This document shows positions 15,720-23,314 of a stretch of DNA of 46,479 bases, piece after piece; position 1 is the first letter of the stretch; every line of letters starts with the position of its first letter. Origin of the DNA: Planctomycetaceae bacterium. Lineage in GTDB: Bacteria; Planctomycetota; Planctomycetia; Planctomycetales; Planctomycetaceae. Location: NCBI GenBank assembly GCA_020426515.1, contig JAGQPW010000011.1, forward strand, positions 10,466 to 56,944, written 5' to 3'. The position numbers and the translations under genes are program-made. Under the pieces are notes generated by a model. That model saw nothing but the letters and a program-made list of their open reading frames with translations, ran no database searches and was not told where the DNA came from.

Positions 15720-16616
15720 TTACGGTTCCGGCGGATGCTCGGGCCGGCCCGCATCTGTGGCGGGGCGGTGATGACGACGGGCGAGTGATCGCAGCGGCAA
15801 CATCAGCAGGCCGGGCAGCCGGTCGACTTCCTGCTCGTTCCGTAGATCCGGCAGCCCGATGGTCATGCCTTCGTGCCCCAGTTCAGGCTGCGGGCGATAC
15901 GTGCGGAACAGGTAATCCCACCAGGGGAGATTGAAACCGAAGTTGCTGTCGGTTTCGTGGCGGAGCACCGAATGGTGCACACGATGCATATCCGGAGTGA
16001 CCAGCATCCACCGCAGCATGCGGTCGATGGGCTGTGGCAGATTGATGTTGCTGTGATTGAACATCGCGGCCCCGTTCAGGACGATTTCAAACAGCAGAAC
16101 GCTGGCAGCAGGTGCTCCCAATAGAACGACGACCAGCACCTTGAACACCGCGGAAATCAGAATTTCCACCGTGTGAAAGCGAAATCCCGTGGTGACATCA
16201 ATGTCCAGGTCGGCGTGATGGACCAGATGAATTCGCCACAGCAGCGGCACATGATGCGAGGCGACATGCTGTCCATAGATCGCCAGATCCAGCAGCACAA
16301 AGGAAATGACTGTTTCGACGGATGCGGGCAGGGAAATTTGATGCAGCAGTCCCCAACTTCGCTGCTCGGCCCACAGGGCTGCGCCCAGTACTGTCAGGGG
16401 CAGGCAGATTCGCAAGGCGGCTGAATTCAGGAACGTCAGCAGCAGGTGAGTCAGCCAGCGCGCGGGTTTTGCAGCCGAAAGAGGCCGGCGTGGATGCAGC
16501 CATTCCCAGCCTGCCATCACGATCAGAATGGTCAGGAAAACTCCCAGTCTCAACCCGGAGGCGAGTCCTTCTGCGAGCGAAGAGGCATCGCCCAGGATGG
16601 CGGGTGCTGGTGGCAT
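15720..16616 (-). CDS. Sterol desaturase / fatty acid hydroxylase family membrane protein
   Basis: A 298-residue integral membrane protein. It has hydrophobic helices near the N-terminus (LGVFLTILIVMAGWEWL, LLTFLNSAALRICLPL) and the family's histidine clusters that bind a di-iron centre: HVASHH, HLVHHAD, an internal FNHSN and HRVHHSV. Members hydroxylate or desaturate lipids such as sterols, carotenoids, fatty acids or alkylglycerols; the substrate here is unknown. The C-terminus is Arg/His-rich (RRHHRPATDAGRP). The ATG at 16616 is chosen because the hydrophobic N-terminus starts there. It is divergent from the SDR gene, with a 208-base gap in which I see no clear promoter. No sterol synthesis genes are adjacent. 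Confidence 0.88.
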   Translation of the reverse strand: MPPAPAILGDASSLAEGLASGLRLGVFLTILIVMAGWEWLHPRRPLSAAKPARWLTHLLLTFLNSAALRICLPLTVLGAALWAEQRSWGLLHQISLPASVETVISFVLLDLAIYGQHVASHHVPLLWRIHLVHHADLDIDVTTGFRFHTVEILISAVFKVLVVVLLGAPAASVLLFEIVLNGAAMFNHSNINLPQPIDRMLRWMLVTPDMHRVHHSVLRHETDSNFGFNLPWWDYLFRTYRPQPELGHEGMTIGLPDLRNEQEVDRLPGLLMLPLRSLARRHHRPATDAGRPEHPPEP

Positions 16617-16824
16617 TGGATCTTGCTGAATGCACAGAGGGCTGCGTTTTCCGACGGGGCTGGTCTCGTTCGGGGGGCGCGTCCGAATTCTAGGGGCGAA
16701 TCGACGCCTGGACACTGCCAATCGTGAAAGTCGGGGTTATCGCGAACTTGTGAACACTCTATTCTCTGGAAGTTCGGTCGCTTGCCGAACGAAATCACGA
16801 ACAGAACCGCTGGAAGGTAAAGAC

Positions 16825-17619
16825 ATGGATGTCGCCGGACGTGTTTGTATTGTGACCGGGGGAGCCAATGGCATCGGTCGCGCCATTTGTGAAAAGTTCA
16901 TTGCGTCTGGTGCGGCCCATGTCGTCGTCGCCGATCTCGATGGCACTGCCGCTTCCCGGACGGCTGAAGACATTGGAGCGACGGCTGTTACGTGTGATGT
17001 CGCCTGTGAATCTGAGGTGGCTGATCTGATTCACGGGACATTTGTGCAGCATGGTCGCGTTGATGTGGTCGTTTCCAATGCCGGAGTTACGGCCAAAGGG
17101 GGCGTCGAAGTGCCTGATGAGCAGTGGCAATGGCTGTGGCAGGTCAATCTCATGGCTCACGTGTATGCCGCCCGGGCTGCACTGCCAATCATGCAGGGCC
17201 AGGGGGAAGGCTATCTGGTGCAGGTCGCCTCAGCCGCCGGGATTCTGACTGAAGTCGGCTCAGCACCATACTCCGTCACCAAGCACGCCGCCGTGTCGCT
17301 CGCCGAATGGCTCAGCATTCAGTATCGCCGCCAGGGAATTCGTGTCTCCTGTTTGTGTCCGGCAGGAGTGGCGACAGACTTCCTCGATCTCGACGATCCC
17401 ATCCATCAGTTTCTGCATTTCTCCTCGAAGACTACCGCGGAAGTGGCTGACTCCGTTCTGGAAGCCATGCACGAAGAGCGGTTCCTGATCCTGCCACATC
17501 CCGAAGTGGGGGAATTCTTCGCCTTCAAGGGAGAGCAGTACGATCGCTGGCTGCACAACTTTTCCAAGTTGCCCGAGAAGATCGCCAGGAAGCAGCGTCA
17601 GGAAGAACGGGTTTCGTAA
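16825..17619 (+). CDS. Short-chain dehydrogenase/reductase (SDR)
   Basis: A 264-residue classical SDR. The nucleotide-binding TGGANGIG is at residues 11-18, with the NAG motif in VVSNAGVT, the catalytic Ser in VASAAG and YSVTK. An acidic residue after the second strand (VADLDG) suggests NAD(H) preference. A GGAAGG-like ribosome site precedes the ATG at 16825. The C-terminal 50 residues (FLILPHPEVGEFFAFKGEQYDRWLHNF) are longer than in minimal SDRs and may shape the substrate pocket. The neighbouring hydroxylase is divergent, so a joint lipid-related role is possible but unproven. Substrate unknown. Confidence 0.9.
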   Translation: MDVAGRVCIVTGGANGIGRAICEKFIASGAAHVVVADLDGTAASRTAEDIGATAVTCDVACESEVADLIHGTFVQHGRVDVVVSNAGVTAKGGVEVPDEQWQWLWQVNLMAHVYAARAALPIMQGQGEGYLVQVASAAGILTEVGSAPYSVTKHAAVSLAEWLSIQYRRQGIRVSCLCPAGVATDFLDLDDPIHQFLHFSSKTTAEVADSVLEAMHEERFLILPHPEVGEFFAFKGEQYDRWLHNFSKLPEKIARKQRQEERVS

Positions 17620-17627
17620 GTCTCTAC

Positions 17628-17652
17628 GATGCCCACTTTCGAACCGGGCGTC
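17628..17652. terminator. Possible weak hairpin between convergent genes
   Basis: GATGCCC and GGGCGTC can pair over seven positions (one G-T) around an 11-base loop, in the 35-base gap between the convergent SDR and small hypothetical genes. There is no T-run on either side and the 3' arm overlaps little coding sequence, so support is slight. Confidence 0.25.
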
Positions 17653-17654
17653 GC

Positions 17655-17960
17655 TCAACCTGCTTCGGCGAGAACTGTGGGAAGCGTGAAACGCTGCTGC
17701 AGATTCACCTTGAGGTACCGCTCGCCACGCGTGTCATAGAAGAAGATGACATTCTGGTCGGCGGCCCAGATGGCGCCCAGCTTGATGGCACGCGGGCCAC
17801 GCAGGGAAAACTGCAGACCACAGAAATTGCCTCGGGTAACGAGAGGCTGATCCTGCGTTTCAAACTGCTCCGCGAGCAACATCTCTCGCTCGCACAACGT
17901 GAAATGCACGTACTGACGGAGTTCGTCCACGCTCGCAACTGCGTGTTCAAGTTCCTGCAT
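17655..17960 (-). CDS. Small hypothetical protein
   Basis: A 101-residue soluble protein with no signal peptide. It starts with a helical segment (VDELRQYVHFTLCEREML) and continues as an alternating beta-type pattern (FCGLQFSLRGPRAIKLGAIW, NVIFFYDTRGERYLKVNLQ). It is probably cytosolic. The composition matches its neighbours and codon use looks genuine. I do not recognise the family. Upstream (17961-18172) lies a 212-base gap containing a hairpin (17991-18016) without a T-run. Confidence 0.6.
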   Translation of the reverse strand: MQELEHAVASVDELRQYVHFTLCEREMLLAEQFETQDQPLVTRGNFCGLQFSLRGPRAIKLGAIWAADQNVIFFYDTRGERYLKVNLQQRFTLPTVLAEAG

Positions 17961-18172
17961 GGGACCTCGGGCAACGGCTGATCAGAATGTGGGTGCAGCT
18001 CACATGGTGAGCACCCCTCCCTATCGGCCGCGCGCCCCGCTACGCTCGCGACTGCCAATGCGAAGTCGCGCAGCAGGTACGATGCGTGCGAGCGGTTGAA
18101 TCGCGGCAGGTGATTCAAGCCGCGTCGCCGGAAGGAATTTGCACCAACGTCACCAGGACAGGCGGATTCCAT

Positions 18173-18607
18173 TCAAGTTGCCGGAGGCTCCGGGCGGGGC
18201 GGAAATTCGAGTGGAGGCACACCACGACGCTGCCGCAACCACTGGACCGCAGACAGTACACGCGGCAGGCGAAACATCTCCAGGGCGACGCGGTGTTTGC
18301 CTGGAATCGTTGTCAGCATCAGGCCCAGCAAAATGGTGATGACGCCCTGTCCCGGGAGAACCAGCATGGCGATGCCCATCACAATCAACGTCAGCCCGAA
18401 CACGTTGCGGGCGAAGAACAGGCTCCAGGCAATCACCGGATGCCGGGAGTGCGCTCGATGCCATCGTGGCGAATGGAGAAAGTAGTCTGTCGGAATCCGG
18501 ACAATAATGATGGGGATGAGCCACAGGCTGCATACAAACATCAGGACTGAGACGGCGCCCAGCCAACCCAGCACATGCGGATTCAGCAGCTTGTCGAGAA
18601 TGGTCAC
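18173..18607 (-). CDS. Small membrane protein of the PGPGW-like family
   Basis: A 144-residue membrane protein starting with GTG at 18607. Hydrophobic helices lie at about residues 13-36 and 58-100. The latter contains the LVLPGQGVITILLGLML motif resembling the PGPGW family of putative transmembrane proteins, with GQ in place of GP. The C-terminus is Arg/Pro-rich and likely cytoplasmic. The function of the family is unknown. It sits downstream of the cyclase-fold gene on the same strand (187-base gap), so co-transcription is possible. Confidence 0.7.
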   Translation of the reverse strand: MTILDKLLNPHVLGWLGAVSVLMFVCSLWLIPIIIVRIPTDYFLHSPRWHRAHSRHPVIAWSLFFARNVFGLTLIVMGIAMLVLPGQGVITILLGLMLTTIPGKHRVALEMFRLPRVLSAVQWLRQRRGVPPLEFPPRPEPPAT

Positions 18608-18794
18608 AGACGAGGAGTTGTTCAGGGGGGAATGTACGATCCAGCGATGATCAGGGCGTTCGCTCCATCAGTCTATCGCCCGGATCGCAGCAACGCTTCC
18701 CTTGGCAATTCGCGAAGGCTGCAAGAATCTTGGAATCTCTCTGTGATATCCCCACCGGTTTCTCGAAGTCATCCGCGCGAATGGGCCGCAGGTC

Positions 18795-20246
18795 CTACTT
18801 GATCGAGCGTCGCTGATACAGCGGCAAGTGGCGGTAGTACACTTCGAGAGTGAGGATCGACAGACATGTCATGTAGTGGCGGCCTCCGGCATTCCCATGG
18901 GGATCGCGTGGCGCCCAGCTGCCGGCGGCGTGTCCGGCGCGGTCCTGAGTGCTGAGCAATTGCTCCCGCATCACTCGATTCCATTTGTCCCATTCAGGTC
19001 CCCCATGGTGGTGCATCACCTGGGTGGCGTAATAGTTGTAGTACATGTTGTTGCGGGCCGGGCCGACTTCACTGAGGTAGGCGATGCCCTGTTTCATTCC
19101 CGGGCGATCAAAATTCCAGCCCAGGTACATGCGACACAGCAACCCGATGGCTGTCGTGGAGGCCTTTTTTTCAGGACGCGTGTAACCGTAGTACGCCCCG
19201 TTTTCGAGTTGCACACTGTCCAGAAACTGCATGGCGGCCTGCTTGGGACGCGACGGGACCGCAATTCGTGACATGCCCGCACTGGCCAGAGCCATTACCT
19301 GCCAGCCGACGACCGATGTGTCTCCGTCCTGTCCAATCCTGTATCGCCATCCTCCGTCGGTGGAGTTCTGGGAATCAATGGTGAAGTTCACGCACTGCTG
19401 GGCTATCCGTGCCAGCGTGCGGTCACCAGACATACCGTACAGTTCACACAGGGCGATCGTGGCCAGGCCATGCGAATAGAACGCGAGATTCTCGCCGCCG
19501 TGTTCCCGCATGTCTCCGGGAGTTTCCGCTTCCTGAAACTTGCGCAGCATGTACTGCAGGGCCTTTTCCATCTGAGGCTGGTACTTGCCGCTTTTGTGAG
19601 TTTGCCCGGCGCCCAGGAAACAGAGCATCGCCATCGACGTGGCCGCAACCGTCGCCCGGTCCAGATTTCCAGGTGAAGTGCAGGAATTGCCACAGGCTTC
19701 GTGCCGATGGTCGAAGTGCCAGCTGCCATCACCACGCTGATGTTCGGCCAGCCACCTCAAACCGGAAGTGACGGCTGCTTCGGTCGAAGCATTCCCACCA
19801 AACGCATTCGCCAGCATGGCCCGCGCCTGTTCCGACCGACCGGAGAATTCGCCGCGCGCCTGATCGGAGCCCAGGAATTCTTCCGCTTCAACCATGGCGG
19901 CCAGATGGGCCTGGTTGACATCAATCGTCAGCAGGTTGGGTTGCTCGGCGACGAAACGGGTTGGCGGATCGATCGCAGCCACATTGTTAACGTTGGCTTC
20001 CAGCAACTTCGGAGGTGTGACTTTGAGATTGTCGAGAGCATCCATCGGTGGATTCTCGATCACTTCCGTGCGAATCGTGACGAACTTTGGTTCGACGTGT
20101 TGGTGTGGCAAAGCAATCAGTGCCAGAATGGCCAGCAGCACGCAATGCATGGCGAAGCTGATCATCCCTGAACTCAACTCGTACCGATGCAGTTCCCACC
20201 AGCGGTGAGGTGGCTGCTCAGCTTTGAGCGTTGAGTGATCGTCCAC
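18795..20246 (-). CDS. Membrane-anchored terpenoid-cyclase-fold protein with TonB-like anchor
   Basis: A 483-residue protein starting with GTG at 20246. A short cytoplasmic N-terminus (HRWWELHRYE) precedes one membrane helix at about 26-47 that contains Ser30 and His34, an S-x3-H pair as in the TonB anchor (Ser16/His20 in E. coli). Residues 48-100 (VEPKFVTIRTEVIENPP) resemble the extended, Pro-containing stretch after TonB-type anchors. From about 150 onward there are repeats of the squalene/prenyltransferase alpha-alpha barrel class (AAVTSGLRWLAEHQRGDGSW, STDGGWRYRIGQDGDTSVVGWQ). The usual squalene-hopene cyclase DXDD motif is not evident, so terpene cyclisation is not supported. It is a paralogue of the gene upstream, with shared C-terminal WAPRDP/WPPRDP and LEVYYR motifs, and lies 147 bases behind it in the exbD operon. 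Confidence 0.8.
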   Translation of the reverse strand: MDDHSTLKAEQPPHRWWELHRYELSSGMISFAMHCVLLAILALIALPHQHVEPKFVTIRTEVIENPPMDALDNLKVTPPKLLEANVNNVAAIDPPTRFVAEQPNLLTIDVNQAHLAAMVEAEEFLGSDQARGEFSGRSEQARAMLANAFGGNASTEAAVTSGLRWLAEHQRGDGSWHFDHRHEACGNSCTSPGNLDRATVAATSMAMLCFLGAGQTHKSGKYQPQMEKALQYMLRKFQEAETPGDMREHGGENLAFYSHGLATIALCELYGMSGDRTLARIAQQCVNFTIDSQNSTDGGWRYRIGQDGDTSVVGWQVMALASAGMSRIAVPSRPKQAAMQFLDSVQLENGAYYGYTRPEKKASTTAIGLLCRMYLGWNFDRPGMKQGIAYLSEVGPARNNMYYNYYATQVMHHHGGPEWDKWNRVMREQLLSTQDRAGHAAGSWAPRDPHGNAGGRHYMTCLSILTLEVYYRHLPLYQRRSIK

Positions 20247-20393
20247 GGGGAAACCGTTTGCCTGTACTGGCAGGAAAGGATGCGTGACCGGGGCAGCGTT
20301 TCAGTATTATTGGAGGCTACGGGTTGTGCGGCAACTCGGGCTACCGTGATGCGGCGTTTGCCTGTCGTTGCCACAGGCATTGAGAATGCAACG

Positions 20394-22697
20394 CTATCGT
20401 CGGTCATTCACCGATTTGTACCGGTAGTACACTTCCAGACTGAGCGTGGCGACTGCAGTGGAGTAGATGCGTCCGCCGTAGCCACTCCAGGGATCGCGGG
20501 GTGGCCAGGAGCCAGCATTGGGGCCGCTGCGTTCCTGCTCCGAGACCACCAGATCACGCATGGCGGTATTCCATTCTTCCCAGGGGGCACCACCTCGCTG
20601 GTACATGGCGAGGGTGCCGTAATACCAGTAGTAATAGTTCAGCTGTCGCCGCGAGGGCTTGTTTTGCAGCAGGTAGTTTACCGCTTCGTCAGTCGCGGCG
20701 GATTCGCTGGCTGGTGCCAGCCCGAGCACCTGCCGACAGAATAACGCTTCGGCTGTCATGGTCGGCGAAGGGGGATCGTTTAACCGGTACCCTGCCAGCC
20801 CGCCATGTTGCCCGATACTGGCTTTTTGCAGGAACTGAATCATTCGCTGCTTCGGCATGGCGGGAATCTCGATCCCCGCCAGCTCCGCGCTCTTCAGGGC
20901 CATGATTTGCCAGCCCAGAACGGAAACGTCGCCGCGTTCTTCCCCTTTGATGTACCGCCAGCCTCCATCGCGGAGTTGAGCAGCCAGAATGAAGTTCACC
21001 GCACGTTCAAGCGGACGACGCAGCCACTGGGCCTCAGGATTGTTGCGGGACATGGCGTACGCCTCCGCCATGGAAAATGTGGCCATCGCGTGGCAGTACA
21101 TTCCGCAAAATGTCGACGAGTTGCCGCCGAGATACCCATCGTCCACCTTGTCCCGTTCTGACCAGTTTTGAAGGTCGGACGCGTTGATGAACTCGCTCCA
21201 CTTAAAGGGGCGTTGTACGGAGACCAGCCATCGCAGTCCGCGTTCAACCTGCGGCGAGTATTCCCCCTGATCCAGTGTGTTCTGCTTGCCCAGGAACGCC
21301 AGAATGGCCAACGCGGTCACGCCCGTATCGGCATTCCGACCGGCAAAACCTCGCGACTGGCCATCGGGGCCGACATCGATCGTTCCCGCTTCGTGGATGC
21401 TGGCGTCCCAGTAACCAGCCGGGCTTTGCACACTGGCCAGCCAGCGCAGACTGCGGTCAACAGCCGCTTCGGAATCTTCCGATCCCCCGTATTCCATCAG
21501 CGCCCGACGTCGCTGTTCATCCGACCGCAACTGGTAGGCGGAGGGAATCTGTTCGAATGAACGTGCAAGACCGTCGTCCGTCTGACGGGCGAGTTGGGGC
21601 GTCTCCGTGAGAGGCAATTGCATACGGTCCAGGTTTCCCGGCGTTGATTCGGTGCGGGGAAGCAGCGATTCCGGAACCACAGGAGTGATCGCAGGACGTG
21701 TGGGGGCCGCTTCCATGTCCGATGGCGCGGCGGGAGTCAGCGGCTGCATGCGGGTCAGGCTGGGCGTCACAGGCGTTGTCGGAACGACAGGCTGCGGGCG
21801 TTCCAGTGCATCAATTCCTAATGGATCAAGATCCGGGGTAGCGGGCGCCAAACCTTCGCGGCGCATGACCTGGTCGTCTTCGGGAGCGCGCTGCAGCCGG
21901 GCCAGCGGATTGTTGTCGAGCGGAATTGAGGTGTTGTCCTGCGTCGGATTGAACTCTGGTGCCATGCGGTCCACCGAACCCGGACGTGGGGCGAGAGGAC
22001 CCGGCAAGACCTCCGCCGGCAGGTTCGCAGCGGGAGTCATGCGAGTTTCAGTCGCGGCAACGGAAGCCTGTTCTTCGCGTGGCTGAACAGGAATGGCTTC
22101 GGGGCGAACGAGGTCAGTGGCCTGTTGAGGTGGTCCGGCCGACATTGTCCGCACCGGATCAGCCTGCGGCGAGGGGGAGGGTTCCAGGGGGAGCGGAGTT
22201 GTATCGCTGCTGGGAGCCGGCTCAAACGGTGTCGGCGAATTCTCCGGAGGAACGACCGGTTCGGGGGCTGCGGACTCCATGGGGACATCAAACCGGTCGC
22301 GATCCTCGGGCTGCATTTCAGGGAGCCGATCGAAGACGGGCACATCGCCACTGCGCGTGTGCATCACCGTTTCGTCATTGGGATCAAGCGGTGGGGTTTG
22401 AATCTGAAAAGGCAGTTCTTCCAGTTCGACGAGGTGTGCGAAAATCTTCTGCCGGTATTCGGGGATCATGGAAATAATGCCGCCGCCCAGCAGCAGATGG
22501 ACGACAACCGAAAAGAACAGGGCCTTGGAGGATGTGCGTCGGTCCCCCCAGCGCGTTCCCAGCATCGTCAGCAGATGCGCTGAGGCGAGGACAAATCCCA
22601 TCAGGAGCAGCAAGAAGAACAGAGGCTGCAGAATCCCCAGCACGACCTTGTACAGGTGAGCCGACTGCTGCTCAAGTTGCGCGATCGCCAGCAACAT
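20394..22697 (-). CDS. Large membrane-anchored terpenoid-cyclase-fold protein with Pro-rich linker
   Basis: A 767-residue protein. Two hydrophobic segments lie at about 18-46 and 60-78; the second contains Ser63 and His67, again an S-x3-H pair. Residues 95-390 are a long Pro/Glu/Thr/Arg-rich, probably extended, periplasm-spanning linker. From about 415 to the end is an alpha-alpha barrel of the prenyltransferase/squalene oxidase repeat class (AAVDRSLRWLASVQSPAGYWD, LRDGGWRYIKGEERGDVSVLGWQ). The ATG at 22697-22695 shares its A with the exbD stop codon (TAATG), implying translational coupling and fixing the start. The layout (anchor, Pro-rich spacer, C-terminal domain) is that of TonB, with a barrel replacing the receptor-binding domain. 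The barrel's ligand is unknown, and no DXDD cyclase motif is apparent. Confidence 0.82.
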   Translation of the reverse strand: MLLAIAQLEQQSAHLYKVVLGILQPLFFLLLLMGFVLASAHLLTMLGTRWGDRRTSSKALFFSVVVHLLLGGGIISMIPEYRQKIFAHLVELEELPFQIQTPPLDPNDETVMHTRSGDVPVFDRLPEMQPEDRDRFDVPMESAAPEPVVPPENSPTPFEPAPSSDTTPLPLEPSPSPQADPVRTMSAGPPQQATDLVRPEAIPVQPREEQASVAATETRMTPAANLPAEVLPGPLAPRPGSVDRMAPEFNPTQDNTSIPLDNNPLARLQRAPEDDQVMRREGLAPATPDLDPLGIDALERPQPVVPTTPVTPSLTRMQPLTPAAPSDMEAAPTRPAITPVVPESLLPRTESTPGNLDRMQLPLTETPQLARQTDDGLARSFEQIPSAYQLRSDEQRRRALMEYGGSEDSEAAVDRSLRWLASVQSPAGYWDASIHEAGTIDVGPDGQSRGFAGRNADTGVTALAILAFLGKQNTLDQGEYSPQVERGLRWLVSVQRPFKWSEFINASDLQNWSERDKVDDGYLGGNSSTFCGMYCHAMATFSMAEAYAMSRNNPEAQWLRRPLERAVNFILAAQLRDGGWRYIKGEERGDVSVLGWQIMALKSAELAGIEIPAMPKQRMIQFLQKASIGQHGGLAGYRLNDPPSPTMTAEALFCRQVLGLAPASESAATDEAVNYLLQNKPSRRQLNYYYWYYGTLAMYQRGGAPWEEWNTAMRDLVVSEQERSGPNAGSWPPRDPWSGYGGRIYSTAVATLSLEVYYRYKSVNDRR

Positions 22698-23113
22698 TAC
22701 GAACCATCCTCCAGCCGATTGGCCAGCTGGACATTCGTGATGCGGGCCCGTTTGCACAGGTTGAGAACCGTCATCACATTCTGATACATCCCCTGGCCGT
22801 CGCCGCGAATGATGACCAGTTGATCAGCGTATTTTTGCTGCGCCTGCCGCAGGGCCGCCTCAAGTTCGTCAAACGTCATGGTGGTGCCGTTGAGCTCGAT
22901 TTCGCCACCACGGGCAATATTGACGATGATTTCGTCGGGCAGGGCGGTCAGAGGCTGGGCGTCCGTGACAGTTGGCAGATCAATTTCATACTGCCGCTCG
23001 TGCTGCGTGAACTGCGTTCCCACGAGAAAGAAGATCACCAGCAGCAGCACAATGTCGATCATCGGCGTCAGGTTGAGCGCCGGCTCCTCCATTGGTTGAG
23101 TCTTCAGTGGCAT
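22697..23113 (-). CDS. exbD: ExbD/TolR family proton-channel subunit
   Basis: A 138-residue inner-membrane protein. One transmembrane helix (about 19-38) includes the conserved proton-carrying Asp20 in LNLTPMIDIVLLLVIFFLV. It is followed by the periplasmic ExbD/TolR domain (YEIDLPTV, VNIARGGEIELNGTTMTFDEL, VIIRGDGQGMYQNVMTVLNLC). The family partners a pentameric ExbB/TolQ/MotA channel to couple proton flow to movement of TonB/TolA-like proteins. No ExbB/TolQ gene is present in this window. The ATG at 23113 gives the canonical short cytoplasmic tail. Its stop overlaps the start of the cyclase-fold gene, strongly suggesting they act together. Confidence 0.92.
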   Translation of the reverse strand: MPLKTQPMEEPALNLTPMIDIVLLLVIFFLVGTQFTQHERQYEIDLPTVTDAQPLTALPDEIIVNIARGGEIELNGTTMTFDELEAALRQAQQKYADQLVIIRGDGQGMYQNVMTVLNLCKRARITNVQLANRLEDGS

Positions 23114-23314
23114 GGGATCTCCGTATCCACTCCCCGGGGACACTGCGCAAACGTACACAGAGAATGTTCTCGAAACTGCGTCCCCGGAAGTATATCGATC
23201 CCGGACGACAGGTGAGAGTGCATTTTTTTCCAACCGGACCGGAGATCCGAAAGTTGGCCGCAGCGGCAAACAGTCGGGGACTTCTCAGGGACTGGGGCAA
23301 CCGGCTGGTGTCGA

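Noticed and set aside
18795..22697. Terpene (hopanoid) cyclase function for the two barrel proteins
   Set aside because: They share only the repeat fold. The DXDD catalytic motif is not evident, both are anchored with periplasmic linkers, and no isoprenoid genes are nearby.
23160..23171. GAGAATGTTCTC palindrome upstream of exbD
   Set aside because: A single short inverted repeat with five-base arms. It does not match a regulator site I know and could be chance.
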